In this document: in pieces, positions 48,740 through 60,540 of the stretch
Layout: every line of letters starts with the position of its first letter
Numbering within the stretch: position 1 is the stretch's first letter
Source: Adineta ricciae
Lineage: Eukaryota > Rotifera > Eurotatoria > Adinetida > Adinetidae
Direction: 5' to 3'
DNA: 64,000 bases
Assembly: GCA_905250025.1 (NCBI GenBank)
Contig: CAJNOJ010000039.1
Span: forward strand, 62,001-126,000
Position numbers and translations under genes: made by a program
The notes under the pieces: generated by a model
Seen by the model: the letters and a program-made list of their open reading frames with translations, nothing else
Told to the model about the DNA's origin: nothing
The model's database searches: none

Positions 48740-51700
48740 ATGATGCCAATACTAGAACAAAGTCCTGCCCATCATCATCATGGTCATGGTCACCAAGCCT
48801 ATTACCATCAACAACATTCACCAGAACAAAATGGCAAGATACAATTGACACTTATCTTACCAAATGGTGTTCCATCCGTCATCAATGTTGATGCCAAGTA
48901 ATGATTGATACCTCTATATGTATATATATATGAGCAGTTTTTATTCTTCTAGTACTCCAATGATGGATTTACTAGTACATGCTGCATCATTGAACAAACT
49001 TAATCCGAGTAGTTATTCACTCGTTGTACTTGATTCCAACCAGCATGTTATACATTTCAAGGCGAATCAAACTGTGGGCCAAATTGGTAAGTATTTCACG
49101 ATTAGGAAATCAATTGAGATTGATTGAAGAACTCGAGTGTAATTTCAGTTAGAAACTGTCGTTTACCACAAATAAACGGTAATCTGTCAAGTATACTTTT
49201 GCTTCTCATGCTTTGTTTTATTTCATTGCTTTGACATTTGGAATAACAGAATTTCTATTCTATCTGTTCTTATTCATTTTAGGTTCATCAACTATCAGTC
49301 TTCTTCCCAAAGAACCAGTGCACGGTAACTCAACAAGCAAACCGAATTCTCAACCATTTGAGGTATGTCGTGTCCAGCGAAACGTGAATCATAGGTATAT
49401 GTTCTGTTTTGTTCGCGTAGATCACCGTTCGTTTACTAGTTAACCTACCTGACGCACAAAAAATTCTCTTGCGTGTTGATCCGACACTACCATTATACGA
49501 AATCAAAGAGCAAATTTGCAAACAAAAGAAGTACACTCAATCCAACCAATATACTCTACGTCTACCAAGTAAACTCGATCAACCGCTTTTACTTGGCCTA
49601 TCATTAGCTGAATATAAAACGAATGAATTAACATTGGTCTATCAGAAAAACTCACAATTCGATTATCAAAGTCCTTCAAATGAGCATCAATCTTTTGATC
49701 GCCTCTATCGTACACGTTCAGAGACTCAAACACCGAAAGAAACAGTTCAAGAAGTAGCAGTCATCGAGCAACAAGAAAGTCCTAGAAAACAGGATCGACT
49801 TGTGAATACAATTCGTCCATCGCATACATCTCTACACGCGTATTGGAACGACCCGAATTTTGATACACAATCGCAAATCTCGAATACATCATCGACAACA
49901 AAGAAACGTCGTGCACCTAAACCGCCTGGCCACCTTGGCCCGAGTCGAACTGAACCACAGATTGTTTATATTCATCAACAACAACCACCGATGCAAGCTC
50001 GTTCGCCGTCGCAGCCTTTGCGTATCGAACATCATCAGAGTCAAGAATCACTTCAAGCAGAAAATACAAAGAAGAAACGAAAAGCTCCCGTTATGACCAT
50101 AGTCAATACCGTAGAGAAACAAGATGAAAAGGAACAACATCACAATGTGTCAATTGAAACTACTCGACCAAGTAAATTGTTTTGAAATTATAATTTGAAA
50201 ATGAATCTCTGTTTGTAGCTTTAGAACCTCCACCGCCACCTTCATCGAAAATTGATAATTTTGACGAAGATCTCCATAAAACACCAACTGTAGAACAACA
50301 GTTAACTGAACAAACACCTAGAAATGACATATCAAAACAGGATTCAACTCAGATGCAAACACCAACTCTAGAAATTCAAACAAATTCTCAACCGACAACT
50401 GTCGAGATACATTCATCGCCAGTATCAAATCGTTCTCCGGAACAAGTAGAAGTCGAGACAGCATATTCTACACCAGCGATTATCGATCCACAAGAAGAAA
50501 CAAAATCGAAAGAAGTAATTATTTTTCACATGAATAATTTGCGAATAATCAGATAGAAATCCGGTATATTTTAAAGTATACATAATCTCAGCTTTGCCTT
50601 CCCTAAGAGATTTCCTAATCGAGCTATTGAGATGAGGAAATACTCTTTCGGGAATCGTCTTGTAGTTCTTCGAATAGATTTCTAGGCACGAAAGGGAGAA
50701 CGAATATCTGGTGTTTTTCTCGCAATTAACCAAATCGGAAGATAAAGAAGAGAAAGTTTTGTTTTTAGAAAGTAACTCCGTTGAAGATCGAGCCGACTGT
50801 GCAACCAGAAGTTGTTAAAACACCAGCTGCAAGTTCTCCAATGCCGAAACCACCTCGTCAAACCCCACAGAAAGAAAAGAAGTCATCAACTATCGATGGT
50901 CTTTTACGTATTGTCCATGATCATACTGAGCGAGGAAACAATTATCAACAAAATGAAAAACAAGAAAAAGAAACCAATGAGAATGTTTCATATTTTCGTG
51001 TTGCCAAAAGTCGTTATGGTAAATTCGAAACTGACAATCGAGGATTCGTTCATAACTCGGTTGCCATATTCGATTCAACAAATCAACAGAAATTCGGCCA
51101 ACCTGTAACTAAAGCATCGCATCCTGCTGAAGGTACGAAAACTACCATCGTGCACCATAAATCTGCACCAGCTGCTGTACAAGTTTCGTCGAAAGGTAAA
51201 CAAGCTTACAATTTATTGAAGAAATACGAAAAAGAAGATGAAACACAATCTATGGTGACAAGAGAAAAGTCTCCAACCCCAATTCAAGTTTGTTTATTTG
51301 AATACGAAAACAGCACATATTCATTAATTTCTCTATTTAGCTTGAAGTGACCGAACGAACTACTCACATCACAGTATGTATTCTGCATATATCTATAAGC
51401 ATCGATTTGATTCTTTGATCAACGTAGGTTACTGTCGAAAGTGATCGTAAACAATTGATAACTCGCGCGTCACCTGTTGCACACCAGCCAGCACCACCGA
51501 TCGTAGCACCGAAACCAGTCGGTAAAACTATTACCGAATATCGTACCATTCGTCGTATTGGTAATGTGGGTGGTGAAACAAACACTACGATGACTACGAC
51601 CACATCCGAAGGAACAACGACGATAAAAGACGTCGTCAATCGACGATTACCATCGATCGAAAATGAAGATCGCTTGAGTAATCATTCTGGCGCATCTCAT

Positions 51701-51760
51701 GGAGAATTAATGGAATCAATTCGACGATTTGGTGGTTCACAAAATTTAGGAAGAAAATAA
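48740..51760 (+). CDS. COBL: Cordon-bleu (Cobl) homologue, actin regulator
   Basis: Eight exons: 48740-48897, 48953-49086, 49283-49362, 49421-50171, 50219-50514, 50769-51287, 51341-51373 and 51428-51760, giving 767 residues. Cobl proteins promote actin filament formation and cell-shape change. The N-terminal ubiquitin-like Cobl domain is clear: IQLTLILPNGVPSVINVDA, then TPMMDLLVHAASLNKLNPSS, then VRLLVNLPDAQKILLRVDP, each matching vertebrate Cobl in order. Basic proline-linked motifs TKKRRAPKPPG and KKKRKAPV correspond to the KRAP motifs that bind syndapin/PACSIN SH3 domains. The C-terminus (HGELMESIRRFGGSQNLGRK) fits a WH2 actin-binding motif; I find only one, versus three in vertebrate COBL and one in COBL-like 1. 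A His-rich leader (HHHHGHGH) opens the protein. An in-frame TAG upstream fixes ATG 48740. A polyadenylation signal lies at 52189-52194. Confidence 0.88.
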
Positions 51761-52749
51761 TTGTTTGTTTCCTTTCGTTCGTTCTTATTTTTGTACCTAG
51801 TCAATCCCTTTCTAGCCCAGCATAATTCTCTCGTTCTCTCCCTGTTACTTTCCGGTGCTTTCCTAAGAAAACGCTTGTTAAAAATATGTCCAGAGAAGAT
51901 GAACAGTGTTTATCATTACGAAAGATTCTACTTGAGAAAAGACAAAACAAATCGGACAATAATATCACATGTAAAATCTTCACTTTTTCTTTTTAATATT
52001 TTCGTTGCTCTTGTATATGTATGTGTGCGTTTCTTTTCCTTTTCGCTTTCTGTCTATGTGTTCTACGTAGTTGTTATAACGAGTAAATTCCTTTGTGTCT
52101 AAGTGTGTGTGTGTGTATGTGCAAGTTTATAATAACTTTTTTCGTTCTTTTTTTCCTAACCAAAAGAATAATAATATTAATCTCGTTCAATAAAACTTTT
52201 CTTCATCTTCAGCTTGGACAACTATCAAAAGAGATAAACAGTCCACTATAGATTTCAGTGGCATTCATTTATTCATTCGTTTGATTTGGATTATTTTCAC
52301 AAGCCCTGTCGGTCGAATTGCTAGTAGTATTTATTATTATTATATTTTGCAAAGAGAAGGGAAAAAGATAAATCAATACGATACAAAGAATAGAAGCAGT
52401 CTGTCGTTATCTACTGATAACTATTTCAAATTTCGTGTCGGCGAATACTCAGGGAAAGTTAAAGCTATTGGCAGATTGATATACATGACGTATTAGTAGT
52501 GAAGACCTTCTGTTGTGTGACATTAGTAATTAAAAATATGATAAAAAAAGTCACTATAGACTTTCTCCTTGTTTTCTTTCGCTCTGTATATGATAACAAA
52601 AAGAAAGGATGACGACAGGTAATAAATATAACATCGAATTTTTTTGATTGTTATCGATCATACTTCGTACGAGAGAGACACAGAAAGAAGGAAAGAAAGA
52701 ATGAAAACAACACAAACGATATGAAATATTTCTAACCTTGTCCTCGTCC
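51761..52749. other. 3' UTR of the Cobl gene and intergenic DNA
   Basis: Pyrimidine-rich sequence and a (TG)n tract (about 52103-52116) precede AATAAA at 52189-52194. Nothing coding is supported beyond it. A signal-peptide exon for the class B receptor might lie here, but I could not identify one. Confidence 0.45.
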
Positions 52750-54614
52750 ATGAAACCAATGGCGGATAGTTGCTCATTACCATATAACGTGTCTTCGCAA
52801 GTATTTAATGGTAAATGGAAATCATATGTAAACATATTAATAAGTAAATGTGATTTGTTCATATCTAGGTAGCTTTTGTCTGGAACAGTTCGATCGAATA
52901 GCGTGTTGGCCAGCAACAAGAGCCGGTGCTCGTCGTACGATTCCTTGTCCAGCGCACTTTTTTCCTAATGCGAACGCTGATGGTAGAGAAAGTCGAGGTA
53001 GATTCAATCAGATAAATATCGAGTTTTCTTTTTAGCTTATGCTTCGCGATTATGTACAAATAAATCTCGATGGGAAGCTCGAAGTAATTATGAGCTTTGT
53101 ATTGGTTGCTCACCGGAGAATGTCGTATGTACAGAAAGACAAGAATGTTCAACATATTGTGTCTTTGTTTAGAATATTACCGATGAATTTGGTATACCAT
53201 TGGATTACATCATCGCTCGGAAATATTTTATTATATCTGCTAATATTATTTCAGTCATTCTTCTTGCAGTCGGGATAATTATTTTATTAGGAAATAGGTT
53301 TACAATGAAAAGATTGAATGAATCAACAGTTTAATGCTCTTGTATTTTAGTCGTCTTCGTCGATGTTCGAGAAATATCCTTCATGTTAACGTATTCTTCG
53401 TTTTTCTTCTCCGATCAGTAGTTCAGCTGATTGCTGAACTTCATATGAGCAAGGGCTACTTTCCTCACAATGTCTTCGAACGAGTCGATGCATGTAATCG
53501 AACAACTATTTACTTTAAAGAAGATCAAGTAAGACTTCATGTCTGCTAATTATTCAAAAATCTTCTTTTTTAGCTACTCGATTGCAAACTGTTCACAATT
53601 CTTATGAACTACATCAATAGCAGTGTTTCCCACTGGTTTGTTTTCTGCGAAGCCTTATATCTCTATCGATTACTACGCGCGAAAGCATACCGAGATCGTG
53701 TACATTGGTATATCTTAACTGGTTGGTGTACGTAATTCAACTGTTCTTTTTTCAAATACAAATATTGAATATAAAGGCAAGTTTTGTTTTCAGTAGCGCC
53801 GTTGTATTTAACAATAATCACGTACATAACACGAGCTGTGATGAGACAAGATCTTTATACATGCTGGTTTGAGCCATCGATTTACGATTGGATACTTCAT
53901 GGACCGAACGTGGTTCTTCAAATCGTACGTGTTCTCAAATGATGTTTAGATTGTTTCCTTCTACTTCTGATTCAGATAAATATCTTTATCTTTACGTATA
54001 TTTGTGTCCTACTCACACGAAAATTGAATCGAACTTCTCGGACAGGTGGTTCATCGGATCGGAAACGTTTTTCGAAATATATGTAAATATTATCTTGATG
54101 TTCTTGGAAATGAACAAAATTTTTACTTCTAGCCGTTTGACTCGTTCAACATTAATCTTATTGCCTCTATTTGGTATTCATTATTTCTTGTTCCTCTGGA
54201 ATATCAAACCATTTCTAATTCCAAGTTTAATCGTTATTCATCTGACTGTTCATACAATCTCATCATCATTACAAGTAAAATCAAGTATTTCTCTTCGAAA
54301 TTCATCTCTCCTTTCTTCTTCAGGGCTTAATTGTCGGGTTAATCTACACAATCATCAACGCAGAAGTTCAACGTGAAGTGTTACGAAGTATTGATCGGTG
54401 TTTGACGCGGCGATATTCATCATGGCAACAACCGAATTTCATTCATAATTATTTAAGTAAACTGGAAAATGAGCGTTTATATTCATTTGGAAGTTATCAC
54501 ACACGATCATCGTCAACACCAGTACACTATCGTTCGAGACAATCGAGTAATCCTATACAATTGAATCGATATATAATACCTGAACGACATAATTCAAGTC
54601 CTTCCAACCGATAA
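52750..54614 (+). CDS. Class B1 (secretin-family) peptide-hormone receptor
   Basis: Ten exons: 52750-52810, 52869-52982, 53036-53124, 53173-53297, 53351-53528, 53574-53727, 53794-53924, 53976-54082, 54133-54274 and 54324-54614, giving 463 residues. The extracellular hormone-binding domain has all expected landmarks: CLEQFDRIACWPATRAG, IPCP, RLCTNKSRWE and YELC, with six cysteines. Helix motifs follow: RRCSRNILHVNVFFVFLLRS (TM2); LLDCKLFTILMNY and HWFVFCEALYLYRLL (TM3); GWLAP in place of GWGxP (TM4); INIFIFTYICVLLTRKL (TM5); RLTRSTLILLPLFGIHYFLF (TM6); and SSLQGLIVGLIYTIINAEVQ (TM7). These are diagnostic of receptors for CRF/DH44, calcitonin/DH31, PDF or PTH-like peptides that couple to Gs. 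The start has no signal peptide, so an upstream exon may be missing. The Ser/Arg-rich tail suits desensitisation. Confidence 0.9.
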
Positions 54615-54741
54615 CATTCGAAATGTAACTGTGTTAACGTTTGAATCTGTAAATAAGAATATGATTTGTTTTCCGTATGAATCTTCTTATTACTCATGAG
54701 ACGTTTTTGTGAAGTCGATTGAAATAGGATAGATTGAAGAT

Positions 54742-55495
54742 TTATTCACAGAATTCGAATCGACTATGCTCATAAACGGCTTTTTCTATCCGATCATCCT
54801 TTTTCAATTGGTGTATTTTCCCTTTCCATTCAATACCCGTCGGTACACCATCGGATTTGTCGTCATAAATTAAATGAGAACTCAATCGTTCCGCGATAGC
54901 ATCTTTGATCAAAGCTATACCGGTATGAAACTTGTCTGCTATTGGATAGTAAATTCGACCAGTATCTGCTTTAACATAAAGTTTTTTTGGTTCAAATTGG
55001 ACGGAAAGTATTGCTGCTGGTATGTGACAAAGTTCAAATCGATCACTTTCATCGAAAAATCGTGTCAACACAAATGGCACATCAGCACAACGTACAAAGT
55101 TTCGTTCTCGGCCACATAATGATACATATGGAAATACTGCAAAGTATGGGCGATCATTGTGCGAATTAGCTTGAAGACGAGTGAAGAAAAAATGGAGGAA
55201 TTTCGGATCTAAATTTCATCCGAGAATAAGTAGCAAATCGAAAGATAGTTAAGTCAAGCGACTGACCTTTGTAACAAGACGTGAAGTTTTTAAATCGTGT
55301 GTCATCTAAGAATAGCTAGAGAAGAGAAAATTCGAAATGGAAAAGGCATTTTGAGCACACCTGTCCAAATGAATCGATATAGTAAAAATATTCTCGAACA
55401 TCCGAACGATCAGGTGGCGCTTGACCCTGCACGTACGATAAGAATCGAGTACAACATTTAACTTTATTCACTGATGATAAAATGGATAAGAACAT
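54742..55495 (-). CDS. UPF0598 family protein (C8orf82-like)
   Basis: Three exons (55495-55361, 55315-55267, 55208-54742) give 216 residues, the same length I recall for human C8orf82. Family landmarks run in order: LSYVQGQ, REYFYYIDSFGQLFLDDTRF, KNFTSCYKDPKFLHFFFTRL, then FPYVSLCGRERNFVRCADVP, the most conserved block of the family, and a C-terminal domain ending in GIEWKGKIHQL. The first 25 residues are basic and hydrophobic (FLSILSSVNKVKCCTRF), consistent with a mitochondrial presequence, as proposed for the mammalian protein; the biochemical function is unknown. The stop codon TAA is embedded in an AATAAA hexamer (54741-54746), so the transcript may have almost no 3' UTR. It lies tail to tail with the class B receptor gene. 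Confidence 0.92.
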
Positions 55496-55717
55496 AGGTT
55501 ATCTAAAACAGCAATGATGTAATCGCTCTTTCTTCAACAACGTTGGCAAACATCGCGCGATTGTCATGGTGAAAATCTGTTTTCCATTAAAAAAATGATA
55601 CATGGGTTTGTATAAATATTTTTTATTGTGTCATGAGAAAAAAGAAAATGAAAGAAATATTTGCTAGTTTAAATAATTTGATGCATTATCTATGAGATAA
55701 TCGATATGTAGTTCAGT

Positions 55718-57540
55718 CTATGAACGTGTACTAAGTGGTGTTGCTTTGAGAGAGAATTTCGGTGGCAAATTAGCTAAACCAAATGTTCCTTCGGTTGGTT
55801 CAGGTAATGCGCCAGTCTTTTCGAAATCATTATGATACAACAAGACGCCGAGGATGCCAGTAAGTAAATTAAATAGATATTTTTCAGCGACACAAGCACG
55901 CGGTCCGAAGCCAAAGGGTGAATAAGAATTCGTTGGTATGGCTGATGCATTCTCGCCGAGCCAGCGTGCAACATCAAATGTGTTCGGCTCTTTCCAAGCA
56001 GCCGAATGATGTAGAGCAACAATATTAGCACCGAATTGAGTACGTTTTTGAATGTGAAATTTGCGCCATTTGAAATCTTGTAATGTTGAATGAATAACAA
56101 CTGGTACAACAGGCGAAAGACGTAAAACTTCTTTGACAAATGCTTGTGTATGAGTAAGAGATTCAGCTGATGAAAGATTGAATTGATAATAATTCTTATC
56201 CCTAAAACAAAGACAAACAATATAGATGTTTAGTTGGCCAATTGATCAAACGTACCGAGCTTCTCGTCGGCAAGTATCGGCTTCTTCTGGATATTTCACA
56301 ACGTAAAGTAATAGCCACGAAAGAGCACCTTTAAGCATTTCACTTCCATGCATAATGATGTCAAGAATACAAGCAGCCATGTCATCCTCATCGAAACGTG
56401 GCGATGATTCATCGATAACAGCCAAAAGTGAATCGAGAAAGTCATTGCCGATTTTTGTTGTTGATGTTACTGTTTGTTCGTCACCGGCATTCTCAGGTCG
56501 ATTGATTTCACCTCGTCGATGTTCTGTCCATGTTTTAATATAGTCTAAGACATTCTCATTAATATCTAATGTTTCCGAAAGACCGGTCAGCTGTGTTAGA
56601 ATCGTCTTCGCGGATTTTTCAAATGTATCTGCATGAATAGCTTTCGAAATTTTATATAAATTCTGTTGAAATAATTCGAAGGTTTTGTCTTCATTCGAAA
56701 CAGTAATAGATGAGCATGAAAGAGATGTTAAAAGACGAGTAGCAAAGTAAAATGTTGTGCGGCGAACGTCGAAATTTTCCGAAACACGCATGTTTTTCAA
56801 TTGTTCTTGAACAGCTGAGTCAAGTCGTTTTCCAACAAGATTAGCATCGATATGATGAACAAGAGCCTTGTGAATAATTCTCGAATTATGATCTTGATGA
56901 CGAAAAACGATGCCTAAACGAACGCAAAGATTTTCTTCGAGCATTGAGAATCTTAGAAGAAAAAAAATGACCTGTTCGAATATGTTTTCCATCTTTGTAA
57001 CGTAGTTGATTCTCTAAATAACCATCGACTTTATTACTGACTAAATCGGCACGTCCGATGAATATTTCGTTAATAAGCGTCACATCATTCAATAAAACCA
57101 AACGACCCGAGTGAGTCATAACTGTACATATATCTGGATAATCATTTGCTAAAACAAGTAAATTTTCGCGTTTTTTTCGATGAAATGAAATCGCATCTTT
57201 TATATTTCTCCAATCACGTGGCCCTTTTGGGTAACGGTATCGATTACGATCTAGAAAAAAAAACATAGTACATCAGTTTCGTTCTCAATAGATGATCCTC
57301 TATCTGCGAAATCGTACCGTATTGCCATTTGAGAAGAAGAACAATGATGACCATGGCAATGTGTATACCAAATGAAGTGAAATAATTCCATAGTGTGTCT
57401 TCTTCGGCACCCGATGAATGATCTGTGTCAGCGATCGTTTTTTCAAAAGCGTTAGCGACGATATTAGCTGCTTTGACGCCAACTTCAGCAGCCAATTCAA
57501 CTTTTTCTACGACTTTTTCAGTAATGTTCTCAGCAGCCAT
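55718..57540 (-). CDS. Microsomal-type cytochrome P450 with atypical core motifs
   Basis: Exons 57540-57318, 57250-56972, 56913-56256 and 56201-55718 give 547 residues. A charged N-terminal segment of about 50 residues precedes the membrane anchor (IHIAMVIIVLLLKW), longer than the few residues usual for microsomal P450s; RYPKGPRDW gives the Pro-rich hinge. The K-helix ExxR is Glu411-Arg414 (KEVLRLSP). The PERF region is EPNTFDVARW. The heme loop is FGFGPRACVAEKY with ligand Cys490, but the glycine two residues after Cys is Ala. The I-helix, normally (A/G)Gx(D/E)T(T/S), reads MHGSEMLKGALSW, without the Thr that assists oxygen activation. It is probably a haem-thiolate enzyme of the CYP2-like group; the missing Thr makes ordinary monooxygenase activity uncertain. 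The frame is fully open across exons, so it is not obviously a pseudogene. Confidence 0.87.
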
Positions 57541-58281
57541 CGTTTACCTTTTTGAAATCTAAGATGAAAAAGAAACGGCAAAGTGTTTATCTATAAATAT
57601 ATTTCCACTGCATGGTCTTTCTGCTTTCTTTTACAAAGTCCATTTTATACTGAATCATTGTAAGGCAAATACTAACAGAAGAAAAACCTACCATTTGAGT
57701 CATTCTTTGTCGTTCGCTTCTTCTTTCGATGCACTAATGCACATCGTCGTCCGCCAGACACGAGCAAACATAACCGCATAGTAGAATGAGAACGATAGGC
57801 ATAAAGGCAGGCAGCAGAGCCACACACGTGTGCACCCACGTGCACACATTTTGGATGAGATCATGCTCAGCATTGACGTTCTTCACGTCTTTGTATGAAC
57901 GTTCCCATCTATCAAAGTAATATCTGTAGCAACTATACCAATGAAATCAGTTGCACACTATGGTTTTTACTATTGTATCAATGCTTTGAAATTTCTGTCT
58001 ACGTGGATTCGACTGATCGAATATTGTCATTCATACGTGTAAAACTCTTTTGAATACATGACCCATTTACAATCTATTTCGAATCGTACATGTCAGATGA
58101 ATTCCATAAGCAAGAATGAAACTGGTCACGATAGCTTGTTTCACCTATGTCAGTTGAAACTCATTTTAAGATTCTTTTTCTAGATGAGCGTTGATCTTTA
58201 TTTCGAGATAATCATGAAACGAACAGTGTATCTCGAACATTACAAGAAAGGGATGCGATTTTGATTTAAGCGGAGCGAGTG
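57541..58281. other. P450 upstream region
   Basis: Contains a short GTG/CAC-rich stretch (about 57820-57850). No supported coding sequence. Confidence 0.45.
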
Positions 58282-58869
58282 TCAATGGTAGTGGCAAGCT
58301 AGTTCTTTTTTAGCTTCGTTTCCAAACATGTATTGTAGTCCACTTTTTACTCGGTCCTTGTCACTTTTCCAGTAGTCGTTGTTAAAATGCCAACCTATTT
58401 CAGGCGTTCGTATGAGAGAAATAACACCAACGAGAACTTCCAATTCTTTAGCCGCATTTTTCTGAGACACTACTTGAAGTAATGTGGCCGATATTTTGCC
58501 ATTTTGAACACCGTAATCAAAAATGATGTCTTCTTGTTGATAAGTGTGACTATTCGTCCAGTACATACCTTTCAGTTTTTCTCTTTGTGTTTGTTGTAAA
58601 TCACAAAATGTAGTCTCGACATAATCCGCGAAACCTGCTCTACTTAAATCCGCAGGAAAGGTGGAAAAGACAACAGTGTTCTGGAATTGGTCTTTACCAC
58701 CTTTACAATTGAGTGGAATTAGCAGCCAATCATGATCAGATTTTTGTTCCAAAAATTTATTGACATGATGCGATATATTGCCTTTTGGTACTAAAGCCAT
58801 ATCTACCGTAGGAAAAGAATAATTAATTTTCATATACTTATCATTTTTGTGTTGAATGTTAAACATCAA
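58282..58869 (-). CDS. Uncharacterised protein, paralogue A
   Basis: An intronless frame of up to 195 residues. Translation may instead start at ATG 58800 (MALVPKGNISHH), which follows the acceptor-like CTACGGTAG; this would give 172 residues. No signal peptide, membrane helix or recognised domain. It aligns along about 130 residues with the plus-strand gene at 59694-60479: DQFQNTVVFSTFPADLS pairs with DHFRNMVVHSTFPVDLS, NGKISATLLQVVSQKN with NGAISATLIQILSHKN, and LEVLVGVISLIRTPEIGWHF with a closely similar segment. The regular strand-and-helix pattern suggests a compact alpha/beta fold. I do not recognise the family; it may be confined to rotifers or nearby lineages. Confidence 0.6.
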   Translation of the reverse strand: MMFNIQHKNDKYMKINYSFPTVDMALVPKGNISHHVNKFLEQKSDHDWLLIPLNCKGGKDQFQNTVVFSTFPADLSRAGFADYVETTFCDLQQTQREKLKGMYWTNSHTYQQEDIIFDYGVQNGKISATLLQVVSQKNAAKELEVLVGVISLIRTPEIGWHFNNDYWKSDKDRVKSGLQYMFGNEAKKELACHYH

Positions 58870-59693
58870 CTTCTTTGGAAGGTCTTTACTTCTCTTGAAA
58901 TCTATCTCAAATATACAAGTGACTGAACAATTTAAACAAAACTTGCTTCTATTTTCTATCTATTCTTTCATGAAAATAATCCTTATCTTTATCGATCTTC
59001 TATCACAACATATATTTCTTACCGTTCGTATGAATATCGACGTATTAGTTTGATATAACAAAAAGTGAATTCTCGTCCTTTCCTTTATATGGAAGAAATA
59101 GGAAAATTCCTATGCATAATATGGTAAATATACCAGTGATACTAATGTAATGACAAATGTCCGACACATCTAGTAGTGTTAGAACATGGAAAATACTAAC
59201 TGACTGAAAGTCATATGCAGTTTTTGGAATTACGTATAGGAAATTTCCCTCCTCCATCATATAAAGAAAGCGCTGAGAATCCGCTGGCTCATAGCAAACA
59301 GTACGTTGATATCAATACGAAGGAGTAAGACATATATGTTGTAATAGAAGTCAGGCTAAAAGAGAGATTACTTTTACAATAGAATAAGTGAACGATATTT
59401 TTTATCACACATTATTCCGAACATTCAATAAAGATAGTTAATATCATTTCATCTACAGCATCGTTCTATAGGCTTTGTTGAGAGTGTGGGATGGGTGTTC
59501 GCAAAGACAGTGCTATTGTCCGGTTCTCTTCAGATTTTTTAACGAACAGAGACATTAGAGATTTCTAGAAAAGTTGACAAGATTTTCGGCCGCGTGACTC
59601 TAATTTTTAGTTAAATCGGTTATGCTAACATTAATTTAATAGGAATACTGGTATTTGACATACTACTTTTTATTACAGATATCGGCCTATACC
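58870..59693. other. Shared upstream region of the two divergent paralogues
   Basis: About 0.8 kb between head-to-head paralogues. It ends with TTTTTATTACAG at 59678, a strong acceptor 15 bases before the plus-strand ATG. No coding signal. Confidence 0.5.
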
Positions 59694-60479
59694 ATGCCAC
59701 ATTTTAACGTTTGTTGCCGTTCCAAATCAAAAAATAATCAAAACAAAGGACAAGACAGCTCTCCGTGGGTGCAAACTTCATATACAAATTCGACGTCAAT
59801 CAACGCGAGAAATATTACCAATCATGATGGTCAATCCATGGATACGCAAACTCTTCAAGACGGAAGTAATTCAAAACAGTCTGTGATGAAACAGCAAACA
59901 TCGTCATATGCCCGAAATGACTCAAACGACGGCATGTCGAGTACCAAAAAGATTGATTCAATTGAAGAATATCATGTAAAGCCTGAAAAGAATTTGTCCG
60001 GACACATGAAAGCGTTTCTGCAACATCAGCAAGAGTTTTTCTGGTTCACTAAACAATTCGATCACTCCGCTGGTTCAGATCACTTTCGCAACATGGTTGT
60101 TCATTCAACTTTTCCCGTTGATTTGAGCAAAAGTGATTTCGGATGTTATATCGATGCAACCTTCAATGATTTTCCACAAGAAATTCAAAGACGGATGAAA
60201 GATTTATATCAGCAAGCCAGCAACGATCCTGTGTCAGAAGAGCTTATAATTAATGAATCCTCGAACGGCGCGATATCAGCAACGTTGATACAGATTCTAT
60301 CTCACAAGAATGATCGTGATGAACTCGAGATGCTTGTTGGTTCTGTTGGTGTAACTCAACGACCACCAGATGGTTGCCGTTTTTCCCAATTCCATTGGAA
60401 ACAATATGAAGAAAAAGTTACAAAAGCCTTACAATACATGTACGCAAAAGAAGCTCTCAAGGAACTTCCCGAAGAATAA
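59694..60479 (+). CDS. Uncharacterised protein, paralogue B with polar N-terminal extension
   Basis: ATG 59694 is chosen because a strong acceptor ends at 59678; the frame upstream is intron. The product is 261 residues. The first about 95 are polar and Asn/Ser/Gln-rich, absent from paralogue A, and start MPHFNVCCRSKSK, where the Cys pair next to a basic stretch could be palmitoylated. The conserved domain follows (about residues 105-255): HFRNMVVHSTFPVDLS, YIDATFNDFPQE, GAISATLIQILSHKN, FHWKQYEEKVTKALQYMY. The two genes are divergently oriented and intronless within the shared domain, consistent with an inverted duplication. Function unknown. Confidence 0.65.
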   Translation: MPHFNVCCRSKSKNNQNKGQDSSPWVQTSYTNSTSINARNITNHDGQSMDTQTLQDGSNSKQSVMKQQTSSYARNDSNDGMSSTKKIDSIEEYHVKPEKNLSGHMKAFLQHQQEFFWFTKQFDHSAGSDHFRNMVVHSTFPVDLSKSDFGCYIDATFNDFPQEIQRRMKDLYQQASNDPVSEELIINESSNGAISATLIQILSHKNDRDELEMLVGSVGVTQRPPDGCRFSQFHWKQYEEKVTKALQYMYAKEALKELPEE

Positions 60480-60540
60480 TAGCCAAGAATTGCTGCTTAT
60501 CTTGAAACTATCCTACATAAGGTTCTCAGTTCATAATACC

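Noticed and set aside
55774..56220. 148-codon minus-strand frame
   Set aside because: It is the wrong frame over the last P450 exon; the true frame carries ExxR and the haem motif.
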